Shown here: positions 1-20,038 of the stretch, piece by piece
Numbering within the stretch: position 1 is the first letter of the stretch
Layout: every line of letters begins with the position of its first letter
DNA from: Variovorax sp. V93
GTDB taxonomy: Bacteria > Pseudomonadota > Gammaproteobacteria > Burkholderiales > Burkholderiaceae_C
DNA length: 64,000 bases
Direction: 5' to 3'
Assembly (NCBI RefSeq): GCF_041154485.1
Contig: NZ_AP028669.1
Location: 2,170,001 to 2,234,000 of the forward strand
Position numbers and translations under genes: made by a program
The notes under the pieces: generated by a model
Seen by the model: the letters and a program-made list of their open reading frames with translations, nothing else
Database searches by the model: none
What the model was told of the DNA's origin: nothing

Positions 1-101
1 AAGCCCCGGATGGTCGGAGACAGATCGAAGGCCTGCTGCATCTCGCGCTGCAGGCGATCCATCTCTGCAAACATGTCGCGCGGAAACAGGGATCGGTACA
101 T
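1..101 (-). CDS. Hsp20 family small heat-shock protein, N-terminal part only
   Basis: The reverse strand opens with ATG at 101-99 and runs off the left edge of the window after 33 codons. It begins MYRSLFPRDMFAEMDRLQRE and continues with a Met/Gln-rich amphipathic helix. This start is typical of bacterial Hsp20/alpha-crystallin proteins of Burkholderiales, ATP-independent holdase chaperones that bind unfolding proteins in the cytoplasm. A GGAGG ribosome binding site lies about 10 bases upstream of the ATG. The alpha-crystallin domain itself is outside the window, so the assignment rests on the N-terminal pattern only. The gene is divergent from the small gene at 371, and no other gene lies between them. 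Confidence 0.7.
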   Translation of the reverse strand, partial: MYRSLFPRDMFAEMDRLQREMQQAFDLSPTIRG

Positions 102-370
102 GGCGAAAACCTCCATTCAAAACAACAGGTTGAACGGCGCGCCGGAGGCGTGCGTCTCCAGCGCTTCCGATCAGCGAAATAGGCGCTCGCTGCGGGTTTT
201 CAAGGGGGGATGTCCGGGGGGGCGGTAACCCGATTGCCCAGGTGCTATGAAGGCCGATGCCGCAATTGAAAAAAACTCGGCTCGAGGCCTCTTGAACGGG
301 CGCCGCGCGCACCTAAATCGATCCTCGTCGAAATCGTCAATCGTCATTCCAAACCTGAAGGAGATTTGCC

Positions 371-727
371 ATGCCGATGGACCTGCTCAAGCAGATTGCC
401 GCATCCCGCCTGCCCGTGTCTTTCCGCACGCTCAAGGAGATCGACGAGGTCAGGATCCTGCGCCAGGCGGGGCTCGTGATTGCACTGATTCCGGCGCCAG
501 CCGACCCCCTGAAGCTCGCAGGCAGCGAGCCCGCGGCGCAGGTGCTGGCCATCACCGAGAAAGGACGCGAGGAGCTCGTGCGGATCCGCTACCCGGGCGA
601 GCTGCCACAGCCCGGAGCCGGCTCCCGGGGCCCGAAGAACTGGCTCGGCGCAAGGCGCTTCGGACATGCATTGCAGCAAGTCTTACCAGCGCGAAGCCGC
701 GATTCGCGCCCCTCGCAGGGCTTGTAG
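371..727 (+). CDS. Small uncharacterised protein (118 aa)
   Basis: The reading frame starts at an ATG preceded by a GAAGGAG ribosome binding site 8 bases upstream; a second in-frame ATG two codons later is possible. The protein begins MPMDLLKQIAASRLPVSF and has an amphipathic, partly hydrophobic core (LRQAGLVIALIPAP near residues 30-45) followed by VLAITEKGREEL. That last stretch resembles the wing of a small winged-helix protein, but this is too weak to name a function. The C-terminal third is Arg/Pro/Gly-rich and looks disordered. No family is recognised. Its neighbour downstream at 833 is also uncharacterised, and both run toward the glycogen operon. Confidence 0.6.
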   Translation: MPMDLLKQIAASRLPVSFRTLKEIDEVRILRQAGLVIALIPAPADPLKLAGSEPAAQVLAITEKGREELVRIRYPGELPQPGAGSRGPKNWLGARRFGHALQQVLPARSRDSRPSQGL

Positions 728-832
728 GCCGCATCCTTCCTGAACATGCGCGCAAATCCATGCCGCCGGATGCGTGGTTCCGCGCTGAATCCGATTCGCT
801 CATGCAAGCGAAAAATTCATCAGGAGACAGAC

Positions 833-1153
833 ATGGACTTCGAAGGCATCTATTGCTTTGACACGGCGGCCGTCCGCTTCGCGATCTACCCGGACGGCCA
901 CGATGGCGCACGCGTCATCGGGCAGATTTCGGAGGAAACCCTGCATGACGTGTTCGGCACCAGGAACCTGGGCGACCGCCTGCTGGAAACCTGCAAGGCG
1001 CACTTCGATGTCATTGGCGCTGCGGCGCTCAAGCGCTACCGCGCCGACCCGAACCAGCCGATCGTGCTGACGGTGGACGATTTTTCGCGGCGCCTTTCTC
1101 CCCGGTCCGGGGGCTCGCAAACCGCACCGCAGGCCACGCCTCTGGCTGCCTGA
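833..1153 (+). CDS. Small protein resembling DUF1488 (106 aa)
   Basis: The start was placed at the ATG at 833 because an AGGAGA ribosome binding site sits just before it; a longer frame beginning at 746 has no such site and its extra residues look non-coding. The protein begins MDFEGIYCFDTAAVRFAI and continues with a short acidic and hydrophobic pattern (QISEETLHDVF) similar to DUF1488 proteins, small cytoplasmic proteins of unknown role. The family call is tentative. The last 20 residues are Ser/Pro/Ala-rich. The gene is 174 bases upstream of glgB; whether it is transcribed into the operon cannot be read from the sequence. Confidence 0.55.
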   Translation: MDFEGIYCFDTAAVRFAIYPDGHDGARVIGQISEETLHDVFGTRNLGDRLLETCKAHFDVIGAAALKRYRADPNQPIVLTVDDFSRRLSPRSGGSQTAPQATPLAA

Positions 1154-1327
1154 AAAACGCCGCGCCCCCCATCGCGTGATGGGCAACTCTCCGACACGGC
1201 AAGGAGGTTTCAGCCTTACCCGCTGCGCCCGGATTCTTTGCAAATTGTGTGCTCAGGCCTTGTGGACGCCGAAAGCGTGTTCCGTTGGACACCCGGTCGC
1301 TGGCCTTCATGCAAGCAAGGAACACCG

Positions 1328-3226
1328 GTGCCAGTGACCCAACTGCTTTCAGAGCCTGAGGCGCAAGACGCCTACCTGTTCCGCGAAGGAACGCATTCCC
1401 GCCTGTACGACCTCATGGGTTGCCACCCGCTGAAGGAGGGCGGCGCGCGCTTTGCGGTGTGGGCGCCCAACGCGGAATCGGTGACGGTGGTCGGCGACTG
1501 GAACCATTGGTCCGGCGACGCCGATCCGCTGGCGCCGTCCGCGGACGGCACCGGCATCTGGCTGGGCCGCGCGCCCCATGCCGCGCCGGGGCAGGCCTAC
1601 AAGTACCGCATCCGTTCGCGCTTCGGCGGCTACACGGTCGACAAGGCCGACCCGGTCGCGTTCTGCGCAGAGCTGCCGCCCGCCACGGCCTCGCGCATCT
1701 GCGAACTTTCTTATGACTGGAAGGACGCCGACTGGATGGCCACGCGGGGCGCGCGCAATGCGCTCGATGCGCCGATGTCGGTCTACGAGGTGCACCTGGG
1801 CTCGTGGCGCCGCCGCGAAGGCCGCTTCATGGGCTACCGCGAGATCGCGCATGAACTCGCGGCCTACGTGAAGGAGATGGGCTTCACGCACGTGGAGCTC
1901 ATGCCGGTGACGGAGCATCCGTTCTACGGCTCCTGGGGCTACCAGACCACCGGCTACTTCGCGCCCACGGCGCGCTACGGCTCGCCGCAGGACTTCATGT
2001 ACCTGGTCGATCACCTGCACCAGAACGGCATCGGCGTGCTGCTGGACTGGGTGCCTTCGCACTTTCCGGCCGACGAGCACGGCCTTGCGTTCTTCGACGG
2101 CACGCACCTCTACGAGCATGCCGATCCGCGCCAGGGCTTCCACCCGGAGTGGAACTCCAGCATCTTCAACTACGGCCGCGCGGAGGTGCGCAGCTTCCTG
2201 GTGTCGTCGGGCCTGTTCTGGCTCGACCGGTACCACGTGGACGGGCTGCGCGTCGATGCGGTCGCGTCCATGCTCTACCTGGACTACGCGCGCCAGCACG
2301 GCGAATGGATTCCCAACCGCCATGGCGGCCGCGAGAACCTGGAGGCGATCGACTTCCTGCGTACGCTGAACCGCGCGGTCTACCGCGAGTTCCCCGACGC
2401 GATCACCGTGGCCGAGGAATCCACCGCCTGGCCGCGCGTCTCGCGGCCGACCGACATGGACGGGCTGGGCTTCGGCGAGAAATGGAACATGGGCTGGATG
2501 CACGACGTGCTCGCCTACATGAAGCAAGAGCCCATCCACCGCAAGTACCACCACCACAAGATGACCTTCTCGCTGGTGTATGCGTTCCACGAGAACTTCG
2601 TGCTGCCGCTGTCGCACGACGAGGTGGTGCACGGCAAGGGTTCGCTGCTCGGCAAGATGCCCGGCGACCAATGGCAGCAGTTCGCCAACCTGCGCGCGCT
2701 GTTCGGCTTCATGTGGGCGCATCCTGGCAAGAAGCTGCTGTTCATGGGGGGCGAGTTCGGGCAGCGGCGCGAGTGGACGCACGACGGCGAGCTCGAATGG
2801 TGGGTCTGCGAGCTCGAAGACCATGGCGGCCTGCAGCGGCTGGTGGCGCAGCTCAACCGCGTGTACCGCGGCGCGCCCGCGCTCTACCAGCAGGATTTCT
2901 CCGCATCGGGTTTCGAATGGGTGGCGGCCGACGATGCCGACGCCAGCGTGTTCGCCTTCCTGCGCAAGCCGCGCGACGGCCATCCGCCGCTGCTGGTCGT
3001 CAGCAACATGACGCCGGTGCCGCGCACCAACTACCTGCTGGGCGTGCCGCTGCCCGGCTTCTGGAGCGAGCTCATCAACACCGACGCCGTCGAGTTCGGC
3101 GGCTCGGGGTGGGGCAACCTTGGCGGCGTCGAGGCCGCCCCCGTGCGTTCGCATGGCCGCATGCACTCGGTGTGCATGACCCTGCCGCCGCTGTCCACGC
3201 TGATTCTCGAACACCGGCCATCATGA
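1328..3226 (+). CDS. glgB: 1,4-alpha-glucan branching enzyme
   Basis: GlgB cuts an alpha-1,4-glucan chain and transfers the piece to a 6-hydroxyl, making the branches of glycogen-like polymers in the cytoplasm. The protein (632 aa) has an N-terminal CBM48 beta-sandwich ([20 protein letters not shown], about residues 42-61), a GH13 barrel and a C-terminal beta domain. The catalytic residues are visible: nucleophile D310 in GLRVDA, acid/base E363 in TVAEEST, and D431 in [14 protein letters not shown]. Start: the GTG at 1328 is used because AAGGAA precedes it and the protein then begins VPVTQLL; an upstream extension to 1238 is less likely. It is slightly shorter than E. coli GlgB, lacking an extra N-terminal domain. 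The stop overlaps the glgE start (ATGA). First gene of the glucan-trehalose operon. Confidence 0.95.
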   Translation: MPVTQLLSEPEAQDAYLFREGTHSRLYDLMGCHPLKEGGARFAVWAPNAESVTVVGDWNHWSGDADPLAPSADGTGIWLGRAPHAAPGQAYKYRIRSRFGGYTVDKADPVAFCAELPPATASRICELSYDWKDADWMATRGARNALDAPMSVYEVHLGSWRRREGRFMGYREIAHELAAYVKEMGFTHVELMPVTEHPFYGSWGYQTTGYFAPTARYGSPQDFMYLVDHLHQNGIGVLLDWVPSHFPADEHGLAFFDGTHLYEHADPRQGFHPEWNSSIFNYGRAEVRSFLVSSGLFWLDRYHVDGLRVDAVASMLYLDYARQHGEWIPNRHGGRENLEAIDFLRTLNRAVYREFPDAITVAEESTAWPRVSRPTDMDGLGFGEKWNMGWMHDVLAYMKQEPIHRKYHHHKMTFSLVYAFHENFVLPLSHDEVVHGKGSLLGKMPGDQWQQFANLRALFGFMWAHPGKKLLFMGGEFGQRREWTHDGELEWWVCELEDHGGLQRLVAQLNRVYRGAPALYQQDFSASGFEWVAADDADASVFAFLRKPRDGHPPLLVVSNMTPVPRTNYLLGVPLPGFWSELINTDAVEFGGSGWGNLGGVEAAPVRSHGRMHSVCMTLPPLSTLILEHRPS

Positions 3227-5274
3227 TGAAACTGTTCGCAAACCCGCAGGCGCCCGCGGCTTCCGTGGCGCCCGATGTGCGCGACGGCAACCGCCGCGCG
3301 GTCATCGATGCCGTGCTGCCGTCGGTGGACCACGGCCGCTTCGCCGTGAAGTGCATCGTCGGCGAAAGGGTGCAGGTGAAGGCGCACTGCTTCACCGACG
3401 GCCACGACGTGCTGCGCGTGCAGCTGTGCTGGCGTCCGCAGGGCAAGGCCGAGTTCCGCGAGGTGCCGATGAAGCCGCTCGTCAACGACGTGTGGGAGGC
3501 GTCCTTTGCGCCGCCCGCGCTCGGACGCTACTTCTACACCGTGGTGGCCTGGGTCGATCCCTTCGAGTCGTGGCGCCATGAAATGACGCGCCGCGTGGAC
3601 CCCGACGACGTGCGCATCGCCTCGCAGGTGGGCGCGCTGGAAGTGGCGGGCGCGGCCGAGCGGGCCGAGGGCGCGGACCGCCAGGCGCTGGCCAACTGGG
3701 CCACCGAGCTCGATGCCGTGGCAGCCGACCCCGGCGCGGACGTGTCGGCGCTCAAGGCGCTGGCGCTGGACGAAGAGCTCGCCATGCTGGCGCGCCGGCA
3801 CCCCGACCGCCGGCACGAGGTGCGCTTTTCCCTCGAGCTGCCGCTGGAGGCCGAGCGCGAGCGTGCGCGCTTCAGCACCTGGTACGAGCTGTTCCCGCGC
3901 TCGGCCGGCACCACGCCCGGCGTGCACGGCACCTTCAAGGACGTGGAGGCGCGGCTGCCCGCCATCGCGGCCATGGGCTTCGACGTGCTGTACTTTCCGC
4001 CGATCCACCCGATCGGCCGGCTGCAGCGCAAGGGTCCCAACAACGCGCTGGCCAGCGGGCCCGACGATGTCGGCAGCCCCTGGGCCATTGGCGCGGCCGA
4101 GGGCGGCCACAAGTCCATTCTTCCGGCGCTGGGCACGGCGGAAGACTTTCGCCACCTCTGCGCAGAGGCCGCCTCGCACGGGCTGGAGATCGCGCTGGAC
4201 ATCGCCTTCCAGTGCGCGCCCGACCATCCCTACGTGAAGGCGCATCCCGACTGGTTCCGCTGGCGCCCCGACGGCAGCGTGCAGTACGCGGAGAACCCGC
4301 CCAAGAAGTACCAGGACATCTATCCCTTCAACTTCGAGAGCGAGGACTGGCGCGGCCTGTGGGCCGAGCTGCGCAGCGTGATCGAGCACTGGATCGGCGA
4401 GGGCGTGCGCATCTTCCGCGTCGACAACCCGCACACCAAGGCCTTCGCATTCTGGGAGTGGGTGATCGGCGAGATCCGGCGCGCGCATCCGGAAGTGATC
4501 TTCCTGGCCGAGGCCTTCACGCGGCCGAAGGTGATGCACCGGCTTGCGAAGCTGGGCTTCTCGCAGTCCTACACCTACTTCACCTGGCGCAACACCAAGC
4601 AGGAGCTGGTCGAATACTTCACCGAGCTTTCCACGCCGCCCGGCGTGGACTACTTCCGGCCCAACGTGTGGCCCAACACGCCCGACATCCTGCACGAGCA
4701 GCTGCAGGGCGGCGAAGCCTCGGTGTACATGGCGCGGCTGGTGCTTGCCGCCACGCTCGCGGCCAACTACGGCATCTACGGGCCGGCCTACGAGCTGCGT
4801 GACCACCGGCCGCGCTCGCCCGGCAGCGAGGAATACCTGGACTCCGAAAAATACCAGCTGCGCCACTGGAACCACGACGACCCGGGCAGCCTGGCGCCGT
4901 TCATCACCCGCGTGAACCACATCCGCCGCGAGAACCCGGCGCTGCACCGGGACCGCGGCCTGCGCTTCCTGCGCATCGACAACGACCAGCTGCTGGCCTA
5001 TGCCAAGGTCTCGGAGGGCGGCGACAACGTGGTCGTGACGGTGGTCAATCTCGATCCGCACAACGTGCAGTCAGGCTGGCTCGAGCTCGACCCCCAGAGC
5101 GTGGGCGTCGACCGTTCGCGCCCGTTCCAGATGCACGACCTGCTGAGCGGGCAGCGCTTCATCTGGCAGGGCGGCTGGCACTACGTCAAGCTCGATCCGC
5201 ACAGCGTGCCCGCGCACATCTTCGTCGTACGGCGGCGCCACGGCGACGAGCGCGACTTCGACTACTTCCTGTGA
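3223..5274 (+). CDS. glgE: Alpha-1,4-glucan:maltose-1-phosphate maltosyltransferase
   Basis: GlgE adds maltosyl units from alpha-maltose 1-phosphate to the non-reducing end of alpha-1,4-glucans, a route to glycogen that does not need ADP-glucose. The protein (683 aa) has the GlgE layout: N-terminal beta-sandwich, a helical insert with [17 protein letters not shown] before the GH13_3 barrel, and PPIHPIGR after GFDVLYF. Predicted nucleophile is D401 in [11 protein letters not shown] and acid/base E430 in FLAEAFTRP, matching family positions. Two adjacent in-frame ATGs (3223, 3226) compete as start; the first forms an ATGA overlap with glgB. Its substrate would come from the TreS-maltokinase fusion directly downstream, so the three genes form the GlgE pathway. 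Confidence 0.95.
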   Translation: MMKLFANPQAPAASVAPDVRDGNRRAVIDAVLPSVDHGRFAVKCIVGERVQVKAHCFTDGHDVLRVQLCWRPQGKAEFREVPMKPLVNDVWEASFAPPALGRYFYTVVAWVDPFESWRHEMTRRVDPDDVRIASQVGALEVAGAAERAEGADRQALANWATELDAVAADPGADVSALKALALDEELAMLARRHPDRRHEVRFSLELPLEAERERARFSTWYELFPRSAGTTPGVHGTFKDVEARLPAIAAMGFDVLYFPPIHPIGRLQRKGPNNALASGPDDVGSPWAIGAAEGGHKSILPALGTAEDFRHLCAEAASHGLEIALDIAFQCAPDHPYVKAHPDWFRWRPDGSVQYAENPPKKYQDIYPFNFESEDWRGLWAELRSVIEHWIGEGVRIFRVDNPHTKAFAFWEWVIGEIRRAHPEVIFLAEAFTRPKVMHRLAKLGFSQSYTYFTWRNTKQELVEYFTELSTPPGVDYFRPNVWPNTPDILHEQLQGGEASVYMARLVLAATLAANYGIYGPAYELRDHRPRSPGSEEYLDSEKYQLRHWNHDDPGSLAPFITRVNHIRRENPALHRDRGLRFLRIDNDQLLAYAKVSEGGDNVVVTVVNLDPHNVQSGWLELDPQSVGVDRSRPFQMHDLLSGQRFIWQGGWHYVKLDPHSVPAHIFVVRRRHGDERDFDYFL

Positions 5275-5284
5275 GGCCGCAACG

Positions 5285-8614
<3,330 letters not shown>

Positions 8615-8681
8615 TGCTTGCACCGCATTCACCGCATTCACCGCCTTCGTCCGCCACCGCAACCACCTACCGGAGAGACAC

Positions 8682-9416
8682 ATGGACCGATTTGGCATTC
8701 ACCTGGAGCCGCTGAACGCAATGCTTTACCAGGTCGGGGCCTTCGTGCCCCGCCTCGCAATTGCATTGGTGGTGGTGCTTGCCGGCTGGCTCATCGCCAA
8801 GACCGCGCGCTTTGCGGTCACCAAGGCGCTGCGCGCGATCAACTTCAACGTGCTGACCGAGCGCGCGGGCCTGGACAACTTCCTGCGCCAGGGCGGATGG
8901 CCGGGCGACACCTGCAGCCTCTTCGGCGTGCTGGCGTATTGGCTGGTGATCTTTGCGGCGCTGCTGCTGGCCTTCAACGGCATGGGCCTGAGCTACATCG
9001 CCGACCTGCTCGGGCGCGTGGTGTGGTTCGTGCCGAACCTCTTCGTGGCCCTCTTGGTGCTGGCCTTCGGTTCTTACTTTGCCCGCTTCGTGGGAGAGGC
9101 GGTGTCGAGCTACTTCCGGGGCGCGCAGATGCGCGACGCCATGCTGCTGGGGCAGATCGCGCGCTATGCGGTCATGGCCTTCGTCATCCTGATCGCGCTG
9201 GACCAGGTCAAGGTGGGCGGCGACATCGTGCGCGAAAGCTTCCTGGTGATCCTGGCGGGCGTGGTGTTCGCGCTGGCGCTGGCCTTCGGCCTGGCCGGCA
9301 AGGACTGGGCGGCCGAGCAGATCGAGCGCTGGTGGCCGCGCCTGCCGAAGGACAGCAACAACAGCGGCGCGGCCAGGCCCAAACCGAATCCGCTCGACGA
9401 GCGCCCGCCGCGCTGA
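8682..9416 (+). CDS. Membrane protein with conserved TM-helix (MscS-channel N-terminal type)
   Basis: The protein (244 aa) starts MDRFGIHLEPLNAMLYQVGA and contains repeated TM helices: about residues 20-40 (LAIALVVVLAGWLIAKTA), 85-108, 110-135, 160-178 and 195-212. The pattern VVVLAGWLIAKTARFAVTKAL followed by LTERAGLDNFLR is typical of the conserved TM-helix repeat found in MscS-related channel-like proteins (PF05552 type). The beta-domain of true MscS channels is absent, so channel activity is not shown. A GGAGAG ribosome binding site precedes the ATG. Its place inside a trehalose/glucan operon suggests a role in the osmotic response, but this is inference. The C-terminus is a hydrophilic Asn/Pro-rich tail. 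Confidence 0.85.
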   Translation: MDRFGIHLEPLNAMLYQVGAFVPRLAIALVVVLAGWLIAKTARFAVTKALRAINFNVLTERAGLDNFLRQGGWPGDTCSLFGVLAYWLVIFAALLLAFNGMGLSYIADLLGRVVWFVPNLFVALLVLAFGSYFARFVGEAVSSYFRGAQMRDAMLLGQIARYAVMAFVILIALDQVKVGGDIVRESFLVILAGVVFALALAFGLAGKDWAAEQIERWWPRLPKDSNNSGAARPKPNPLDERPPR

Positions 9417-9441
9417 AATTTTTTCTCCCACATCCCATTTG

Positions 9442-11603
<2,162 letters not shown>

Positions 11604-11607
<4 letters not shown>

Positions 11608-13437
11608 CGTGCAGCCGCATCCACCGCATGCCGTTCGGCGCCACGCTGCGCGCCGATGGCGCTGTGGACTTTGCGCTGTGGGCGCCGGCCGTGCACGGCG
11701 TCACGCTGGTGCACACGCCGGCCGGCGGGAAGGAGGCCCTGCACGCCATGGCGCAGGACGCGGACGGCTGGCACCGCCTCACGCTCGCCGAAGCGCGCGC
11801 TGGCGACCTCTACGCCTATCGGCTGCCCGACGGCACCACCATGCCCGACCCGGCCTCGCGCTTCAATCCGCAGGACGTGCACGGCCCGAGCCAGGTGGTC
11901 GATCCGGCCCGCTACGCATGGGCCAACACCGCCTGGCGCGGCCGCCCGTGGCACGAGGCCGTGGTCTACGAACTGCACGTGGGCACCTTCACCGAGGAAG
12001 GCACGTTCCGGGCCGCGCGCGAACGGCTCCGCGAGCTGGCGGAGCTGGGCATCACCGCGGTCGAGCTCATGCCGCTCGCGGATTTTCCCGGTGCGCGCAA
12101 CTGGGGCTACGACGGCGTGCTGCAGTTCGCGCCCGATGCCAGCTACGGCACGCCCGATGAGCTCAAGGCCCTTGTCGACGCTGCGCATGCGCTGGGCCTG
12201 ATGATGCTGCTCGACGTGGTCTACAACCACTTCGGGCCGGAGGGCAACTACCTGCATGCATGCTGCCCCGAGTTCTTCGATGCGAGCGAGCACACGCCAT
12301 GGGGCGCGGCCATCAACTTCGACGGACCGGGCTCGCGCACCGTGCGCGACTTCTTCATCCACAACGCGCTGTACTGGGTGGAAGAGTTCCACTTCGACGG
12401 CCTGCGCATGGATGCGATCCACGCCATTCGCGATTCATCGCCCAGGCACATCGTGCAGGAGATCCGCGAGGCGCTGAACGCCGGGCCGGCACGCGAGCGG
12501 CAGGTGCACCTGGTGCTGGAGAACGACGCCAACCAGGCCTCGCTGCTGGCGCGCGACGGCAACGGTCTGCCCGTGGCGGGCACGGCGCAGTGGAACGACG
12601 ACCTGCACCACGCCGCGCACGTGCTGGCCACCGGCGAGCGCGACGGCTACTACGCCGACTATGCCGACGACGCCGCGGCCCGCTTCGCGCGCGCGCTGGC
12701 CGAAGGCTTCATCTACCAGGGGCAGCCCTCGGCCTTCCGCGGCGGGGAGCCGCGCGGCGAGCCCAGCACGCAGCTGCCGCCGGTGGCGTTCGTGTCCTAC
12801 CTGCAGACCCACGACCAGGTCGGCAACCGCGCGTTCGGCGAGCGCATCCATGCGCTGGGCGATCCGGCGCTGGTGCGCGCCGCGCTGGCCTGCGTGCTGC
12901 TGTCGCCGCATGTGCCCATGTTCTTCATGGGCGACGAATTCGCGGCCTCGTCGCCGTTCCTGTACTTCTGCGATTTCGGCCCCGAACTGGCCTCGGCCGT
13001 GGCCGAAGGGCGCCGCGCGGAGTTCGGGCGCTTCGCGGCCTTTGCCGACGAAGCCGCGCGCGCGCGCATTCCCGATCCCAATGCGGAGCAGACCTTCCAG
13101 GCCTCGAAGCTGCGCTGGCGCGAGCGCGGCACGCGGGTGCATTTCGCGCAGCTGTGCGAGGTGCAGCAATTGCTCGATGCGCGCCATCGCCTGCTGGTGC
13201 CGCACCTGGCCGGCACGCACGGCGCGGGAAGCCATGGCTGCGAAGAGGGGCTGGTCCGGGTTCAGTGGAAGCTCTCGGGCAAGCGTCTTCATCTGCTTGC
13301 GAACCTTGGCGCGCAGCCTGCGGTGGAAGCCGCCGCGCCTGCGGGCATGGTGCTCCACAGCCGGGGCGCCGCGGCCGTTGCCGCGGGCCTGCGGCTCGAG
13401 CGCGGCGCCGTGCATGCCACGCTGGAGGACATGGCCG

Positions 13438-13445
<8 letters not shown>
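11604..13445 (+). CDS. treZ: Malto-oligosyltrehalose trehalohydrolase
   Basis: TreZ releases trehalose from maltooligosyl-trehalose, the second step of the TreY-TreZ route from glucan to trehalose. The 613-aa protein begins MTCSRIHRMPFGATL, has the CBM48-like N-terminal domain (VDFALWAPAVHGVTL) and a GH13_10 barrel with LDVVYNHFGPEGNYL, nucleophile D270 in DGLRMDAIHAI, acid/base E306 in LVLENDANQAS and the conserved TOTHDQ-like segment seen here as LQTHDQVGNRA. The start ATG overlaps the glgX stop and the end overlaps the next start by 8 bases, so glgX, treZ and malQ-treY are one tightly coupled block. Confidence 0.95.
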
Positions 13446-18498
<5,053 letters not shown>

Positions 18499-19032
18499 GC
18501 AACTGATTCATCGAGCCATTAGCGCAGATCTGTGCCACTCGGTCGGCTGAACAGCCGTAATGAGGCAACAGCACTCGCGAACTTTCATAGCGCACGCCTC
18601 TGATCCTGTGCATCCGGCCAATCAGAGAATCTTCACCAGAGGTGATGTTTTTGGGTCGGCCGCTTCACGTTCAGTTGCTGAGCCACAAAGCAAGCAGCGC
18701 GAGCAAATACACAAGCACCAAGAAGCAATTCCCGGGTAGCTGGCTGCGTTCCATGTGCGTTCTCCAGTGAGGTGGACAACCGGCGCCGCTTGTTTGCCTG
18801 TCTTGGAACAAAGCGTTTCGCCGTGAAGTCACTGTAGAAGTTGCGCCGCACGCGCGCATGAGCGGTACGCACCTTTTCCGGGGGGACAAATGCCCTCACT
18901 GCTGCTGCCACGACAAAGAGCCTCCCAGAGACCACCAGTGGCCACACCGCTGTTCTGACCTGCAAGCCCTGCAGCGGCGCCCGGCGGCGATGGCCGCAGC
19001 CGTCGTATCCGGGTGGCTGCGGCCGTGTGCTT
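18499..19032. other. Intergenic region after the glucan-trehalose operon
   Basis: This 534-base stretch separates the end of treY from the convergent PRC-barrel gene. It contains a small perfect hairpin (CGGCTG-AA-CAGCCG, about 18551-18564) without a T-run, so it is not a clear terminator. A possible 27-codon membrane peptide lies on the reverse strand at 18671-18754 and is listed separately. Base composition is lower in GC than the flanking genes. Longer open frames on both strands here lack ribosome binding sites and family-like sequence, and were not accepted. Confidence 0.6.
18671..18754 (-). CDS. Possible 27-residue single-span membrane peptide
   Basis: The reverse-strand frame encodes MERSQLPGNCFLVLVYLLAL followed by LALWLSN and a stop. 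Residues about 10-25 form one strongly hydrophobic helix, the usual look of a bacterial small membrane protein. A CTGGAGAAC sequence upstream of the ATG can serve as ribosome binding site. The frame is open further upstream but that part is Arg/Cys-rich and unlike coding sequence. The role is unknown. Evidence is limited to the start signal and the hydrophobic helix. Confidence 0.4.
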   Translation of the reverse strand: MERSQLPGNCFLVLVYLLALLALWLSN

Positions 19033-19371
19033 TCAAAGCCCGTAGTACTTGTCCACCGTCCCGCTGTACGCATCGTCGTACTCGGGCACCCGGTCGCTCG
19101 CATACTTCGGCGCGCCCTCGATCTGCGCCTTGGTCAACGGCACCACATAGCCGTCCTGCGAAGTGTCGTACTTCAGCATGGACCAGGGGATCGGATAGCG
19201 GTCCGTGCCCATGCCCAGGAAGCCGCCGAACTCCAGCACGGCATAGCGGACCTGGCCCGAGATCTTGTCGATCATGAGTTCATCGATGCTGCCGAGCTTG
19301 TCTCCCGATGTGTTGTAGACGGATGTCCCCTCGACACGCTCTGACGAAATAACTGGATTGGCGCTCACCAT
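19033..19371 (-). CDS. PRC-barrel domain protein (112 aa)
   Basis: The protein begins MVSANPVISSERVEGTSVYN and contains one PRC-barrel: GTSVYNTSGDKLGSIDELMI followed by VRYAVLEFGGFLGMG and YPIPWSMLKYD. PRC-barrel proteins of this size are soluble, often stress-induced, and of uncertain function in Proteobacteria. The start was set at the ATG at 19371 because GGAGAC precedes it by 6 bases; an alternative ATG seven codons upstream (MAAGDFS) is less well placed. The C-terminus, rich in Tyr and Asp, ends SGTVDKYYGL. It stands alone, convergent with treY and 150 bases from the MerR gene. Confidence 0.85.
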   Translation of the reverse strand: MVSANPVISSERVEGTSVYNTSGDKLGSIDELMIDKISGQVRYAVLEFGGFLGMGTDRYPIPWSMLKYDTSQDGYVVPLTKAQIEGAPKYASDRVPEYDDAYSGTVDKYYGL

Positions 19372-19524
19372 GGAAAAGTCTCCGGCCGCCATTTCTGGGC
19401 AATGGCGGCATAGATTGCAGTGCCCAGGATTGCACTTTCGATCTAGAAAATTTCTGCCGCATCGGCCGGGAGACCGTCGTGTTGTAGGAGGCTGTCTGGC
19501 ACCTCGCACGGCATGAGGCGCCGC

Positions 19525-19965
19525 CTAATTCGGCAACTGCCGCGCCTTCTTTTCGCGTGCGCCAATGGCCCCGGAGGCCGCGGCGCGCACGATGCGCCTG
19601 AAGGTCGGGCATTCCATGTGGCTGGGCGCGGGGCAGGCGGCCGCGTGCCGCAGGCCGTCGCGCATGGCGCTCAGTTTGCGGATGGTGCGGTCGAGCTCGT
19701 CCGCCTTGGCCGCGAGCATCTGCCGGTCGATGCGCGGCCCGCCCCCGGGCGCGAACATGCGCGCGATCTCGTCGAGCGAGAAGCCCGCGGCGCGTCCCAC
19801 GGCGATCAGCGCCAGGCGTTCCAGCACGCCGGCATCGAACAGGCGGCGCAGGCCGCGCCGGCCGCTCGAGGCGATCAGCCCCTTGTCCTCGTAGAACCGC
19901 AGCGTCGATGCGGGAACGCCCGATTGCCGTGCCACTTGGGCGATGTCCAAATGTTGTGCCACCAC
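19525..19965 (-). CDS. MerR-family transcriptional regulator with CueR-like C-x7-C loop
   Basis: The 146-aa protein has the MerR winged helix-turn-helix at residues 5-70 (DIAQVARQSGVPASTLRFYE, then GFSLDEIARMF), a dimerisation helix at about 80-108, and a short C-terminal loop with C111 and C119 spaced C-x7-C, followed by CPTFRRIVRA. CueR, which senses Cu(I), has the same spacing; SoxR's four-cysteine cluster is absent. Whether this loop binds a metal is not known. The gene is divergent from the methyltransferase at 20039, with a classic MerR-type operator between them, so it most likely controls that gene and itself. Confidence 0.9.
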   Translation of the reverse strand: MVAQHLDIAQVARQSGVPASTLRFYEDKGLIASSGRRGLRRLFDAGVLERLALIAVGRAAGFSLDEIARMFAPGGGPRIDRQMLAAKADELDRTIRKLSAMRDGLRHAAACPAPSHMECPTFRRIVRAAASGAIGAREKKARQLPN

Positions 19966-19968
19966 CTC

Positions 19969-19999
19969 TTGACCTCAAGTCGACTTGAAGTTGCACAGT
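19969..19999 (+). promoter_or_regulatory. MerR-type promoter/operator upstream of the methyltransferase
   Basis: A -35 element TTGACC (19969-19974) and a weak -10 CACAGT (19994-19999) are separated by 19 bases, the long spacer that MerR-family activators need. The spacer is filled by an 18-base dyad, CCTCAAGT-CG-ACTTGAAG (19973-19990), with one mismatch pair at the ends. The dyad closely resembles the SoxR-type operator core CTCAAGTTAACTTGAG. It lies 40-70 bases upstream of the methyltransferase start and just upstream of the MerR start. Confidence 0.65.
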
Positions 20000-20038
20000 C
20001 TAGCTTTCGCCGGACAGACAAGCCAAGGACAAACCATC

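Noticed and set aside
1349..3214. A 621-codon reverse frame opposite glgB, and similar long reverse frames opposite glgE, glgX, treY and the oxidase genes
   Set aside because: All mirror real genes with clear catalytic motifs and show the His/Arg/Gln-rich composition typical of antisense frames in GC-rich DNA.
8621..8645. Short tandem CACCGCATT repeat between treS and the TM-helix gene
   Set aside because: Only two to three imperfect copies in GC-rich DNA; too short to call a functional repeat.
18633..19103. 156-codon reverse frame in the gap after treY
   Set aside because: It overlaps the end of the PRC-barrel gene, is compositionally odd and has no start signal; only the 27-codon membrane peptide in another frame was retained.
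19985..20038. Longer start for the methyltransferase (TTG at 19985)
   Set aside because: It would place the start inside the MerR-type promoter and upstream of the transcription start; ATG 20039 has a ribosome binding site.
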